Source: Steromphala cineraria (lineage: Eukaryota; Mollusca; Gastropoda; Trochida; Trochidae). Taken from it: a stretch of 64,000 nucleotides of DNA. The translations under genes and the position numbers were made by a program. The stretch is from assembly GCA_916613615.1 (NCBI GenBank), contig OU744737.1, positions 1,260,001-1,324,000 of the forward strand. The letters run 5' to 3'. The stretch's first letter is position 1, and every line of letters begins with the position of its first letter. This document shows positions 55,401 through 64,000 of the stretch, in pieces. The notes under the pieces are model-generated. The model had not been told where the DNA came from and ran no database searches. It was given only the letters and a program-made list of their open reading frames with translations.

Positions 55401-55977
55401 CCTGGAGAGGAAGATGAAAATACGATTTTTAAGGTTTTGACCCTTGTGACCTCATTTGTGGTCAAGAGGTCATCAAACCTACAATATAAATACCTCATTG
55501 GCAAAGGAGTTTTAAAACATCTTTCCAGCTATCAAGACCTTTTGGACCTGGAGTGAAAGATGAAAATTTTTTTTTACAGTTTTTGATCCCTGTGACCTCA
55601 TTTGGGGCCAAGGGGTCACCAAACCTACAATTGAGATTCATCATTGGCCAAGGAGTCTACAGACAACTTTTCAGCTCTCTAGACCTTTTTGACCTGGAGA
55701 GAAAGATGACAATACGATTTTAAGGTTGTTGACCCCTGTGACCTCATTTGGAGTCAAAGGGTCACCAAACCTACAATATAAATACCTCATTGGCCAAGGA
55801 GTTTTAAAACATCTTTTCAGCTCTCTAGACCTTTTGGACCTGGAGAGAAAGATGAAAAAACGTTTTTACAGTTTTTGATCCCTGTGACCTCATTTGGGGT
55901 CAAGAGGTCACCAAACCTACAATTTAAATTCATCATTGGCCAAGGAGTCTACAGACATCTTTTCAGCCCTCTAGACC
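52474..55977. repeat. Tandem duplication of 1,752 bp (12 monomers) inside satellite 2
   Basis: Copy 1 is about 52,474-54,225 and copy 2 about 54,226-55,977. Features at 52604, 52662, 53443 and 53809 have partners exactly 1,752 bp further on. Shared private variants include GATGAAAATTTTTTTTTACAG (20 bases or fewer conserved, near 53,809 and 55,561), AAGGTTGTTGACC (near 53,970 and 55,722) and GCGATGTTTAAGG (near 53,524 and 55,276). The copies separate at CTAGACCTTTTGACCTGG versus CTAGACCTCTTGGACC, which marks the right edge. Confidence 0.92.
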
Positions 55978-56996
55978 TCTTGGACCTGTAGAGAAAGATA
56001 AAAATACGAGTTCTAAGGTTTTGACCCCTGTGACCTCATTTGGGGTCAAGGGGTCACCAAACCTACAATATAAATACCTCATTGGCCAAGGAGTTTTAAA
56101 ACATCTTTTCAGCCCTCTAGACCTTTTGGGCCTGGATGGAAAGATGAAAAAACGTTTTTACGGTTTTGATCCCTGTGACCTAATTTGGGGTCAAGGGGTC
56201 ACCAAACCTACAATTTATATTCACCATTGGCCAAGAAGTTTTAAAACATCTTTTCACCTATCTAGACCTTTTGGACCTGGAGTGAAAGATGAAAAAACGT
56301 TTTTTAAGGTTTTGACCCCTGTGACCTCATTTGGGATCAAGGGGTCACCAAACCTACAATTTAGATTCACCATTGGCCAAGAAGTCTACAGACAACTTTT
56401 CAGCCCTCTAGACCTTTTGGGCCTGGGTAGAAAGATGAAAATACGATTTTTAAGGTTTTTGATCCCTGTGACCTCATTTGGGGTCAAGGGGTCACCAAAC
56501 CTACAATTTAGATTCATCATTGGCCAAGGAGTCTACAGACATCTTTTCAGCCCTCTAGACCTTTTGACCTGGAGAGAAAGATGAAAATACGATTTTTAAG
56601 GTTTTGACCCCTGTGACATCATTTAGGGTCAAGGGGTCACCAAACCTACAATTTAAATACCTCATTGGCGAAGGGGTTTTAAAACATCTTTTCAGCTCTT
56701 TAGACCTTTTGGACCTGGAGAGAAATATGAAAAAACGTTTTTACGGTTTTTGATCCCTGAGACCTCATTTGGGGTCAAGGGGTCACCAAACCTACACTTT
56801 AGAGTTCTATTTAGCAAAGGAGAACAGACAACTTTTCAGCTCTCTAGACCTTTTGGACCTGAAGAGAAAGATGAAAAAACGTTTTGACGGTTTTTGATCC
56901 CTGTGACCACATTTGGGGTTAAGAAGTCACAAAAGGAGTCTACACATCAAGTTTCATCTCTCTAGAGTCATTAGTTCTGGAGATGAAGGCGAAAAA

Positions 56997-57078
56997 GTTA
57001 AAAATTTGCAGAGGGACGGATGGATTGATGGCTGGACGGACGGCAGACGGCATGCCATGCAATAAGCTAATCAGATTT
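56997..57078. repeat. GACGGA-rich tail at the end of satellite 2
   Basis: After a last, degraded satellite 2 unit (CTGGAGATGAAGGCGAAAAA) the sequence changes to GACGGATGGATTGATGG, GGACGGACGGCAGACGG and GGCATGCCATGC. Short GACGGA/GATGGA runs of this kind commonly end dispersed invertebrate repeats that carry internal tandem units, including Helitron-like and related non-autonomous elements. The array may therefore descend from the tandem core of such an element. This is a family-level inference, because no matching 5' end is visible in the window. Confidence 0.5.
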
Positions 57079-57218
57079 TTAAAGAGACAGTAGCACGTTT
57101 TTAAGGGAAATAAAAGGAGATGTTAGGAAACTGAAAATTAATGGTTCCAAGTTAAAGACAATGTATTTTAACTAACTGGAGAAGTAATAATTCAAATACA
57201 TAGAAGTAAAGTTTACCC
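57079..57218 (+). mobile_element. TTAA-type MITE, left-end fragment
   Basis: Starts with TTAA at 57,079-57,082 and the terminal motif AGAGACAGTAGCACGTTTTT, and is similar to the complete copy at 62,267-62,605 for about 136 bp, sharing GAAAATTAATGGTTCCAA and AGTAATAATTCAA. Similarity stops after AAAGTTTACCC near 57,218. No right terminal motif (CGTGCTACTG) follows, so the copy is truncated or its right half has been replaced. It directly abuts the GACGGA-rich tail. Confidence 0.75.
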
Positions 57219-57799
57219 ATGGAAATGTGTGGACACAAGTCTTACTTGTCATATTGACACATCTTTGAGCCGTACAAATGGTAATCATCCTAAAGAGCTC
57301 AACAATCGCAATTAAATTGTGTTATTGCATGCCAATTCTGACGTTATAACTTCGAATAAAATTGCCATGTTTCGATGTTTAGTGACCAATAGCTATCAAC
57401 TTATCAGTCGATGAGCTCTGATTAGATCTGTCCAAGTTCATAAAGTGCATGAGAACATAACAACATGCCGACCTTTGATGTTTCCTATCTCTGACGTCAC
57501 TAAGAGACAACGTTGGCGGTGGTCTAACGTCACAGATATCGGCTCTCATGCAGTAAAAAACAATTTTTTTTGTGTGTTTCAGGGTTGTCAGCAATCCACA
57601 CAACCTTTCTGTATAGCCGGATCAAGTTACCATTAGAAATGAAGGAACACTACCGATTCTTGTGAAAAGGGCTGTTTTTGATCAAGTTTGTCAATTTTCA
57701 GAGGAGATTTGCGATATTTTTGCTATACTGTTTACTGCGTTTTAGGTGATTAACATTAATTATGGACAGTTATTAAACTTATTCGTCACGTGATTAAGT
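57219..57799. other. Low-copy spacer without a recognised gene
   Basis: No coding similarity is visible. It contains a full TGACGTCA palindrome at 57,492, a second ACGTCA at 57,527, and a splice-acceptor-like run of T ending in TTTCAG at 57,582. The open frames of 63 and 74 codons here lie on opposite strands of the same stretch and match nothing I know. A promoter or first exon of an unseen gene is conceivable but unsupported. Confidence 0.5.
57492..57499. promoter_or_regulatory. CRE-like palindrome TGACGTCA
   Basis: Exact match to the eight-base cAMP-response-element consensus bound by CREB/ATF proteins, with a half-site ACGTCA 35 bp downstream. Two such matches close together are suggestive, but an eight-base match in 7 kb of unique sequence can also be chance. 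No transcription start or gene can be tied to it. Confidence 0.2.
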
Positions 57800-58717
57800 T
57801 CCAGCAGAAACGTTCTGCAAAAATGTATGAATATTGCTCAATTAAAAATGTTAAACTTGAAAGTTCGGGTTTCAACTATGTCATTGCCAACTTAAATGAA
57901 AATGTAAATATGAGATCGTTTTCGAAATTTCAGTTTTAAAATTGCAAAGTTTCTTTTGGAATTCAGTTTAGAACAATATTGCGCCATGCTAGTTTTTGAG
58001 GAAAGTAACCATAATGTACATTATCATTAACAAATCTATGTAAATCATATTTTCTCGTTGTGCTTAAAAGACAAGCACATATGCTTCCTGAATTATTACG
58101 TGACTTACTGACAGAAATGAACGAAATAATAACTTTGTTGATGAGGGATATTGATTATTTACACAGCCGCCCAAGAACATTAATCTGTAATTATCAATCA
58201 ATCTGCCATTGCCCAGAAACCCAAATTGCTATTGCAGAAACTGTAGAAATTCTTTAGTTGAACCTTTGAACACAACGTGAAAAAAACCCTTTTAGTTGAT
58301 TCAATTGAATCAATATCTTTACCATGTAATTCAGGCAAAATTTCACACCCGTGAAAACTATTTGGTAGTATGATTAGCTTCCATTTACTGCCTAATGTAA
58401 GTGGATGTAGATCTTTTGTATTCAAGCCAAGTGTTCTTAATGAATTCACAGTTTGTCTAGCCTTTTGACAACCAGTGGATGTTCTCTCTCTGCTTGACAT
58501 GTCTGAAGAGATAAGGATACCGCTATATTTTATAGATTCGGTATTGATATCAAGACAGGGTTGTCTCCCTTTACAAAAGATAATCAAAATGCTCTTGGAG
58601 GCATTGTTAGTTAAACGCCATCGTGAAGCATAATTAGAAACAATATTGAGAGAATCTTGACGAGCATATGGTGTGGTACAAAGGTACAAAGCGTAGTGTT
58701 ATCAGGTAGTAAAACCA
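57800..58717 (-). pseudogene. Non-LTR retrotransposon (LINE) remnant: RT catalytic box to C-terminus
   Basis: On the minus strand, translation gives VVLLPDNTTLCT near 58,682-58,717, in the position of the RT catalytic box; the usual second Asp of Y/F-x-D-D is Asn. Next come WRLTNNASKSILIIFCKG and IKYSGILISSDMS in the frame running to 58,198. Two further C-terminal blocks typical of CR1/Jockey-like LINEs appear in other frames: LIDNYRLMFLGGC near 58,175-58,213 and KYDLHRF...GYFPQKLAW near 57,975-58,050. The copy is dead. An 8-bp tandem duplication (TTTGTACC twice, near 58,675-58,690) shifts the frame just after the catalytic box, frameshifts occur near 58,215 and 58,085, and there are stops below 57,965. 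Similarity fades towards 57,800. The upstream RT part lies at 61,513-61,615, beyond a 2.8-kb block. Clade assignment is uncertain. Confidence 0.8.
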
Positions 58718-58744
58718 CTGTATGGGAGACGCGTCACTTCCAAA
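58718..58744 (+). repeat. Left inverted terminus
   Basis: Starts CTGTATGGGAGACGCG and continues TCACTTCCAAA. It is complementary to 61,486-61,512 with two mismatches. The preceding two bases (CA) against the outer bases of the right end (CG, complementary reading) could extend the repeat to 29 with one further mismatch. Confidence 0.75.
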
Positions 58745-61485
58745 TGTTTTTAACCGATAAATAAGGTAGTGCGCCGTTAACCTGCTTGGTTGACCTTTAC
58801 AGGAGAGTGGACGGAGATAATGTGATAATATGTCAAACTGATGATGTTGATGATTATTAAATTAGAGTCAATCTCTTCTCGACTGATTCGAGATTCTTTT
58901 ATAATTACTATACTCCATCAAGAGTTAAGAGCTATTCAAAAAGATTTAACCATTATTTTCATTTCTTTTGTAGTCGTGGTATAAAAACGACAATAAAACA
59001 CATTGGAAAGGAATATTTGAATTTAGAAAATATAATATAAAAGATAAATCTCTTTTCTATCAAATTAACACAGGTTTGAAAATCAAAAGTAGCATGTAAA
59101 TTTGCAATGACATTTAATGTCAGAAGTGAAAGTCAGAGGTAACGCTTTTTAGATTCTCGGCTGTGGCTTTTAACCATGATTCAAAGTGATTGTTACAGTT
59201 TTTAACCCTTAGTTGTAGTCTGCTGGAAGGAAATGCTACATTGAATTTACATAAATGTTGTTTATACTCAGTGCGACTATTTATTACCGTCTTTGTTTCA
59301 TGTAGTTTTGGTTATGTAAAAATGTAATCATTCTTTTAACAATACCTTATAGATATTTCAAAAAGTTTTATATATTTTCTATAAAATGAAAGAAATAGAA
59401 GGTCAAAGGTTGGCGCATTTTGTAAACTAACAATAGTGCAAAATAAATGCAATGATAATCAGTTATGTAAGTCAATCATATGACTTCATATACAAGATGA
59501 AAACCTGCTTGAGTGATTGAGTGAAAGTTGAAGAAATATTTCTGTTACAAAGTTTTGTGAAAACATGTGAAGTTTCCTTAATATGTTGTAAATGAATGTT
59601 AAATGTTATTTTTTTTTCAGAAGTTTACAATGGTAAATCTGAATGGCTCTCTATTTGTTATTTAACTGTAAGTCCAACTTTATCGTTATGCTGTACAAAT
59701 GCAGCCATGATGAACTGCAAAATGTTTTTAATGTGAATGTTAGGAAGATGTTTGGAAATGTTGGCAAATATTGCACTTGAGGGCTTTAGACGGAACCTAG
59801 AATTTTAGAATTAAATATCTTCAGTTTAAAATGGGGCGTTTTGTTGTAATACGCAGTCAAAGTATATTTGACCGGTTCATTAATACTATGCATGTGAGAA
59901 GTTAACAATTTTGCATAACCGGGTGTTGTTATACGGTAGTCCAGCTAGATCAAATGTTTGCTCTGAATTGGTGTCTGGCAAGTTGTGATTAACAATCATT
60001 TGAACATATTCTTTAAACGTTTTGATTGTAAAAAAACTGTACATCTTCATTTGTGGCAGCGGTTTGATAAACTAGAACGAAACAAACTAAAACCTTGTGA
60101 GAAAAAGACAGACTGGAACGCGCCAGCTAAAAAAGCTCTATGAAATTCTTCTTCATTGTCATATGTCAGTAAGTTTTAAAAAACCTCAGAATAGGTCACA
60201 CTATAATCAGCATTTTCATTTTAGGTGATTTGGGGATCAAGTGTGCCTTCTTCACACGCTATATCTCCAGAACATGTGGTACTTCAATTTTCTTTCAATA
60301 TCCAGATATATGTATGTGATGTATTTTACTGTTAGTATTACATGTATATAACAGTGTGTGAGAACAAGTGTTCTCGACGTTTCGAATACATGCATAGTTT
60401 ATTGCCACAACAGTCAAACGTACATTTAACATGTAAAAGAAGTGCGGAATTTGATACCAGAAGAATCACCGCTGGTATGTTAGAACAGACTAGTAACAGA
60501 GTTGTTGATCGACATTAAAGTAATATTTATACAAAAGATAAAAAGAAATTACTGAACATGTGTATGTCGATGTTCGGACTGTTTGTTGTTTGTATAGTTA
60601 ATCAAGTAAATGCCAATTGGGGATTAATGAAACACATAGATATCAAATAAAAGTTACTTGGTATAATTTAGGCTGTGGCATACATTTATTATCAAGTTAT
60701 GTGAAAGTGAATATCGATTTGACACTTGACCAGCAGGCTTTCATACAGTGATTATATGACTGTCGCTAGAGGAATGACTTGATCAAACTTTACAAACAAT
60801 AATTTCGTTTGAGTGTTTCCCCTTGTAGTGAACAACTGGATATCTTACTGTGTTGATAAAGATTACAATCATTGCATTGATGTCATTTCTTTCCGTGCAT
60901 GTTTCCTAGTGCTGATGAATACTAAAAATATGAATATTTGGACTTGCATTTCTCCCATTATTGTTATTTGTGATATGACGACAGATCATCTTGTCATTTC
61001 ATGCCTTCTTTCTTTGAAACGGAGTCCAGATTGGGAGGTTATAGAGATTTCAAATTCTTATTTACTACAGTGAGTGTTTGAGGCAAGTATCATTTGTTGC
61101 CACAAGAACATCTTAAAACTGACATTTCTTTGTTAATGGCACATTAGGGACTTTAACAACTAACCATTAACTTTGAATCGGTACTTTCTAAAACTGGTTC
61201 AACAAATTATTGCATAAAATCTTACTTTGGCGATATTCGGTGCATGTAAAGTGTCATTTACTATAAAAAAACATTTGCTTTAATGTGCTTAAAAGCGCAA
61301 CCAATGGGATAAAAACAGTAGCACGGTTAGAAATAGTCTCGTCTCGTGAATCTCAGAATTTTTCAATTACGAATCTTTTAAATTTTCTTTGCTGAAAATT
61401 TAAAATGTTTCTTTAATTCATATTTTCTATAGAAACGAATTGTTTTTATACCAAACTGGAATATTTATGTTGCCAAAAAGTAAAG

Positions 61486-61512
61486 TTTTGAAGTGCCGCG
61501 TCTCCCATACAG
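61486..61512 (-). repeat. Right inverted terminus
   Basis: Reads TTTTGAAGTGC then CGCGTCTCCCATACAG on the plus strand. It pairs with the left terminus at 58,718-58,744. Flanking bases CGAAATAA do not repeat the left flank, so no target-site duplication is evident. Confidence 0.75.
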
Positions 61513-61615
61513 CGAAATAAGAGGGTACATCAAGACCATACACGCGAATACCACTATTGACCAATGTATGTTCAGTTAAAAGATTGTTGATGAATATTAA
61601 GAAGAAGAATGAGGC
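61513..61615 (-). pseudogene. LINE reverse transcriptase fragment upstream of the insertion
   Basis: The minus-strand frame reads ASFFFLIFINNLL, then TLVNSGIRVYG. The first string corresponds to the conserved RT stretch usually seen as LGPLLFLIFINDLP, which lies just before the catalytic Y-x-D-D box. It therefore belongs immediately upstream of the box seen at 58,682-58,717, and the two pieces are separated only by the 2.8-kb block. On its far side the fragment is cut by the SINE-like unit. It is too short to assign to a clade. Confidence 0.65.
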
Positions 61616-61935
61616 TAATAATAATGGATAGCTTTTATATAGCGCTAAATCTCCGCATTGCAGACTCAGAGCGCTCTATGCTCCAGTACCCTGGTCTTAC
61701 CCAAGCTGACGTATATGTCGCTAGAAGGTCACCACCAACACAACTCTTTACCAGGTACCCATTTCCTGCTGGGTGAACAGAGGCACATTTTGAATAAAGC
61801 CACTTTCCCAGGTTGACACCACAAGTCTGTCAACTTGTGTGTCAGTGTGGGGCAGGGGATCAACCCTTCAAACTCTCAGTTTATTCAGCAGTGACCGACT
61901 AACCCACTCTTGCAGCGAGACGCGCCCGTTGTTGC
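61616..61935 (-). mobile_element. tRNA-derived SINE-like element
   Basis: Read on the minus strand, the unit starts with a tRNA-like head (GTGGGTTAGTCGGTCACTG resembling an A box, then GGGTTGATCCCC in the position of a B box). It passes through a body containing GGTACCTGGTAAAGAG, and ends with TTTAGCGCTATATAAAAGC and a tail CCATTATTATTA. Tails of the form GCGCTATATAAA followed by ATT repeats are common in SINEs and related LINE 3' ends of marine invertebrates. The promoter boxes are imperfect, so the copy is probably old. The tail touches the LINE fragment directly, which fits insertion into the LINE. No target-site duplication could be confirmed. Confidence 0.6.
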
Positions 61936-62266
61936 TGAACTATACTGATAGAGGTCGACTGACCATTGCACAGGACCACGTGCCACCAATAGTCTCTGCC
62001 TTGCTGCTCACGACAGTCTGTTTTTCTTTCCAATGGTCATCTTTCAAAAGTAGTCTGACCAGTGGCCCGGTAGACATTTAACTCACATTTCACTCATGTT
62101 TCATCAACAGGCTAGATAATATATAGGTACATGAGATGTATACTGATTGACTATGATTGAATAGTGAAAGTTTATAAAAGTGCCATACTACTGACTCTAA
62201 ATTCTATGCCCCATCATTTTCATATTAGTTATAATTCAATGGCTACTTACGCGTTCTGAGCTCATT
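61936..62266. other. Unassigned spacer
   Basis: About 330 bp between the SINE-like unit and the MITE. No LINE similarity resumes on the minus strand, so the 5' part of the LINE is missing from the window. An 80-codon plus-strand frame (61,839-62,081) begins inside the SINE-like unit and is not considered a gene. Confidence 0.5.
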
Positions 62267-62605
62267 TTAAAGGAACAGTAGCACGTTTTTAGGGGGAATA
62301 TAAGGTGATGTCAGGAAAATGAAAATTAATGGTTCCAATTGAAAGACAATCTATTACAACTAAACGAACCAGTAATAATTCAATTATATAACATAAAGTT
62401 TAGCCTTGAGATTCCTTTTACTTACACAAAATGTATGAAAGGTCTTCACATAAAAGGGCTGCCAATGGATTCAATGTGAATATTCATACTTTGTCCTCTG
62501 ACTGATTTTTGACACTGTCTATATACTACATTTAGCATTACCTTACAATTATCAGTGAAATACTTAAAATATAAAATTATCAAAAACGTGCTACTGCCCC
62601 TTTAA
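62267..62605. mobile_element. Complete TTAA-flanked MITE (331 bp between TTAA sites)
   Basis: TTAA stands at 62,267-62,270 and again at 62,602-62,605. Between them the left end AGGAACAGTAGCACGTTTTT and the right end AAAAACGTGCTACTGCCCCT form a 20-bp inverted repeat with two mismatches. The interior is A+T-rich and non-coding. TTAA duplication on insertion is the rule for piggyBac-type transposases, so this is probably a non-autonomous piggyBac-like element. Other families with TTAA-like target preference cannot be excluded. The left 136 bp match the fragment at 57,079-57,218, which supports a dispersed family. Confidence 0.85.
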
Positions 62606-64000
62606 AAAAGTCTGTGATGAATAAAAAACACTTTTCTGAATAATACGTTTTTAGTAAAAGATGTATTGCTCAATGTAATGCGTCATGTATTTTTTTCTTA
62701 TAAATAAACTTGAAACATTTGTGTACACTTTATAAACGTCAAAGTCGCCTTCTCAAATGATAGGAATTAATATGAATGATGAGAGTTTATTAGGAAAAAA
62801 ATGCACATAACTACTCTGCTTTGATGTCACATCATGAAGGTACACATTGACATTTTTCTCCTTGTCTTTTACCTAATTCCATGCACAATTATCGTGCAAT
62901 CTTAGCAAATTAAAAGCTCTGTGCATGAACTTATCATATGCTAGAATATCAGCTTTAAAAAACATATAAAAATATGCATATAAGTAGGGATAAGTATTGA
63001 TCGAAAATTATGACTCACTAGGAGAGTGGGCTAGTAACTTGCTAACTTTGGATCCTGGACTAAACTTGACCCCTGGGGTTATTCATTAGTTTCTCAGCTG
63101 ATCAGTTAGGGACAATCCAGCGATAATCAGTGTATATTGTAACAAATGATGTAAAAAATGATACTGTCAATCTTGGTCATTGTTTGCAATAGTTATTAGA
63201 AAACACTCTCACATCACTATTTTGAACGACATATAGGACTTATGTTCTATAAGGAATATTAAATGCTCTTTTAGAGGTACCTCTTGCATTACAATGAAAG
63301 GAAATGTAAGTAGGACACCGACGTTTGCTGCATAAACGATAATGATATGCATGAGTATATCAGAGCAAATAACAAGGTACCAAGGTAGTGCGGGAAGAGT
63401 GTAAGTAGAAATCTTTGTGAACACTTGAGTGTGTTTAGTATACGAAAATACATGATTGAGTACCAGCTGATTTCTGTTACCCTTTATGTTGTGAAATAGC
63501 AGAGACTCGAGTGCTACTACCCTTGAAAACTTCATTCCCCAGAAGATGAAATAAGAGCCATTGTCAGTGTCATATGTTTAAACTCACACATGACAAAGGA
63601 AGCCAACTTCTAACTGCCATATAGCTTTTCTGCTACTGTGTGATAAACTCCAGTACTCCAGCACCAGTTAAAACGAATTATTTTCTAGGTAAATAATTAA
63701 ATAAGGGTCTTGATTTTTTTCATACATTGACTATCTAATGATTAACATTAAGGAACCAGTCCATGAGTTGTTTTGGGTCACATATGACAAACTGTTCAAA
63801 TAAGTTGTGTATTGTGATCAAAAACCGGACAATACGGCAGTCTATCAGTCAAATGAAATATTTGGAAACTTATCAATAGTATTCAGAAAGACAGTTACAA
63901 GTTAATAATGTTCGAAAGGCCATATAACTATTATCTATGTAAGTTGGAGGTGTGATTATTTCATTTAATGACCATAATTGAATATTTTACGATTTTCATT
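62606..64000. other. A+T-rich low-copy sequence without a recognised gene
   Basis: Nothing in this stretch matches a family that I know. A 108-codon minus-strand frame at 63,209-63,535 has a hydrophobic middle (around residues 50-82), but no motif, no neighbouring exon signal and no repeat copy to support it. AATAAA occurs near 62,703 but cannot be tied to a transcript. The sequence continues beyond the window. Confidence 0.5.

Larger units (their letters stand above)
49620..56996. repeat. Satellite 2: ~146-bp monomer tandem array
   Basis: About 50 units of 146-147 bp in one orientation. The GAG(T/A)GAAAGATGAAAA motif starts at 49,711, 49,858, 50,004 and 50,150. A typical unit reads CTCTAGACCTTTTGGACCTG, GAGAGAAAGATGAAAA, a T-rich run, TGTGACCTCATTTGGGGTCA, AGGGGTCACCAAACCTACAA and ATTGGCCAAGGAGT. 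Two classes intermix: one with TTCATC and GTCTACAGACAAC, the other with ATAAATACCTC and TTTTAAAACATC. Units are more divergent from each other than in satellite 1. Open frames of up to 187 codons exist on the plus strand, but 146 is not a multiple of three, so the frame rotates from unit to unit and I see no conserved protein. Confidence 0.97.
58718..61512. mobile_element. 2.8-kb block with 27-bp inverted termini, inserted within the LINE
   Basis: The block begins with CTGTATGGGAGACGCG and ends with CGCGTCTCCCATACAG. The terminal 27 bases match as an inverted repeat at 25 positions. LINE reverse transcriptase sequence lies on both outer sides in the same orientation, which is expected for a DNA transposon inserted into a LINE. 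Inside, the sequence is A+T-rich with no transposase that I recognise; the longest open frame, 86 codons at 60,813-61,073, matches no family I know. I could not find a convincing target-site duplication, so the superfamily is open. The block is probably a non-autonomous or decayed element. Confidence 0.6.

Noticed and set aside
50086..56584. Plus-strand frames of 78-187 codons in satellite 2 with repeated PVTSFGVKGSPNLQ-like text
   Set aside because: The 146-bp period rotates the reading frame in each unit, there is no start common to the units, and the text is just the translated repeat.
1..56996. Hammerhead ribozyme core in either satellite
   Set aside because: Hammerhead-bearing satellites are known in invertebrates, but I found no CTGATGA motif paired with a GAAA element on either strand of the monomers.
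57560..57590. Splice-acceptor-like tract (T-rich run ending TTTCAG) at 57,582, and another at 59,620
   Set aside because: No coding exon follows either site, and such tracts are frequent in A+T-rich DNA.
58060..58257. 65-codon plus-strand frame
   Set aside because: It is antisense to the LINE C-terminal remnant, which has recognisable protein similarity on the minus strand.
60813..61073. 86-codon plus-strand frame inside the 2.8-kb block as a possible transposase piece
   Set aside because: No catalytic or DNA-binding motif, rich in unrelated hydrophobic residues, and a length expected by chance in this stretch.
61305..61325. CAGTAGCACG near 61,311 as another MITE end
   Set aside because: Only about ten bases match, with no TTAA at the expected place and no similarity beyond the motif.
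63209..63535. 108-codon minus-strand frame with a hydrophobic segment
   Set aside because: No recognised family, no splice or neighbour support. Kept only as a note in the spacer entry.

Overview
This window is eukaryotic and almost entirely repetitive. No intact protein-coding gene can be supported in it. The A+T-rich sequence, a decayed non-LTR retrotransposon, a tRNA-derived SINE-like unit, a TTAA-flanked miniature transposon and a GACGGA-rich repeat tail suggest a marine invertebrate. A mollusc or other lophotrochozoan is my best guess, but the phylum is an inference and not proven.

Region 1 (1-49,618, running off the left edge) is one uninterrupted satellite array of about 191-bp monomers, roughly 260 copies, all in one orientation. 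The monomers fall into about ten recognisable types, called here A, B, C (a 144-bp deletion form), D, E, F, G, H (190 bp), I (188 bp) and J (an A/I chimera). They are arranged in nested higher-order repeats: 4-mers of 761 bp, 6-mers of 1,142 bp, 7-mers of 1,333 bp and 8-mers of 1,481 bp. Larger duplications of 1,699, 2,290, 4,763 and 5,585 bp offset lie on top of these. Diagnostic bases divide the array into left, middle and right zones, and the last monomers at the right edge are the most divergent.

Region 2 (about 49,620-56,996) is a second, unrelated satellite of about 146-bp monomers, roughly 50 copies. It abuts the first at a sharp junction with short microhomology. Most monomers carry a cluster of TGACCT/GGGTCA elements that resemble nuclear-receptor half-sites. 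Twelve monomers (1,752 bp) have been duplicated in tandem. The array ends in a GACGGA-rich tail.

Region 3 (57,079-64,000) is low-copy sequence full of mobile-element remnants. It holds a fragment of a TTAA-type MITE; a minus-strand LINE reverse transcriptase/C-terminal pseudogene split by a 2.8-kb block with 27-bp inverted termini; the rest of the LINE RT motif beyond that block; a minus-strand SINE-like unit next to it; and a complete 331-bp copy of the same MITE. The remaining stretches contain no gene that I recognise.

The short open frames in the satellites recur only because the DNA is homogenised. I do not consider them genes. The most interesting content is the layered amplification history of satellite 1 (a clonal deletion monomer, reciprocal chimeric monomers, a visible out-of-register junction), the receptor-like motif array of satellite 2, and the nested LINE insertion.
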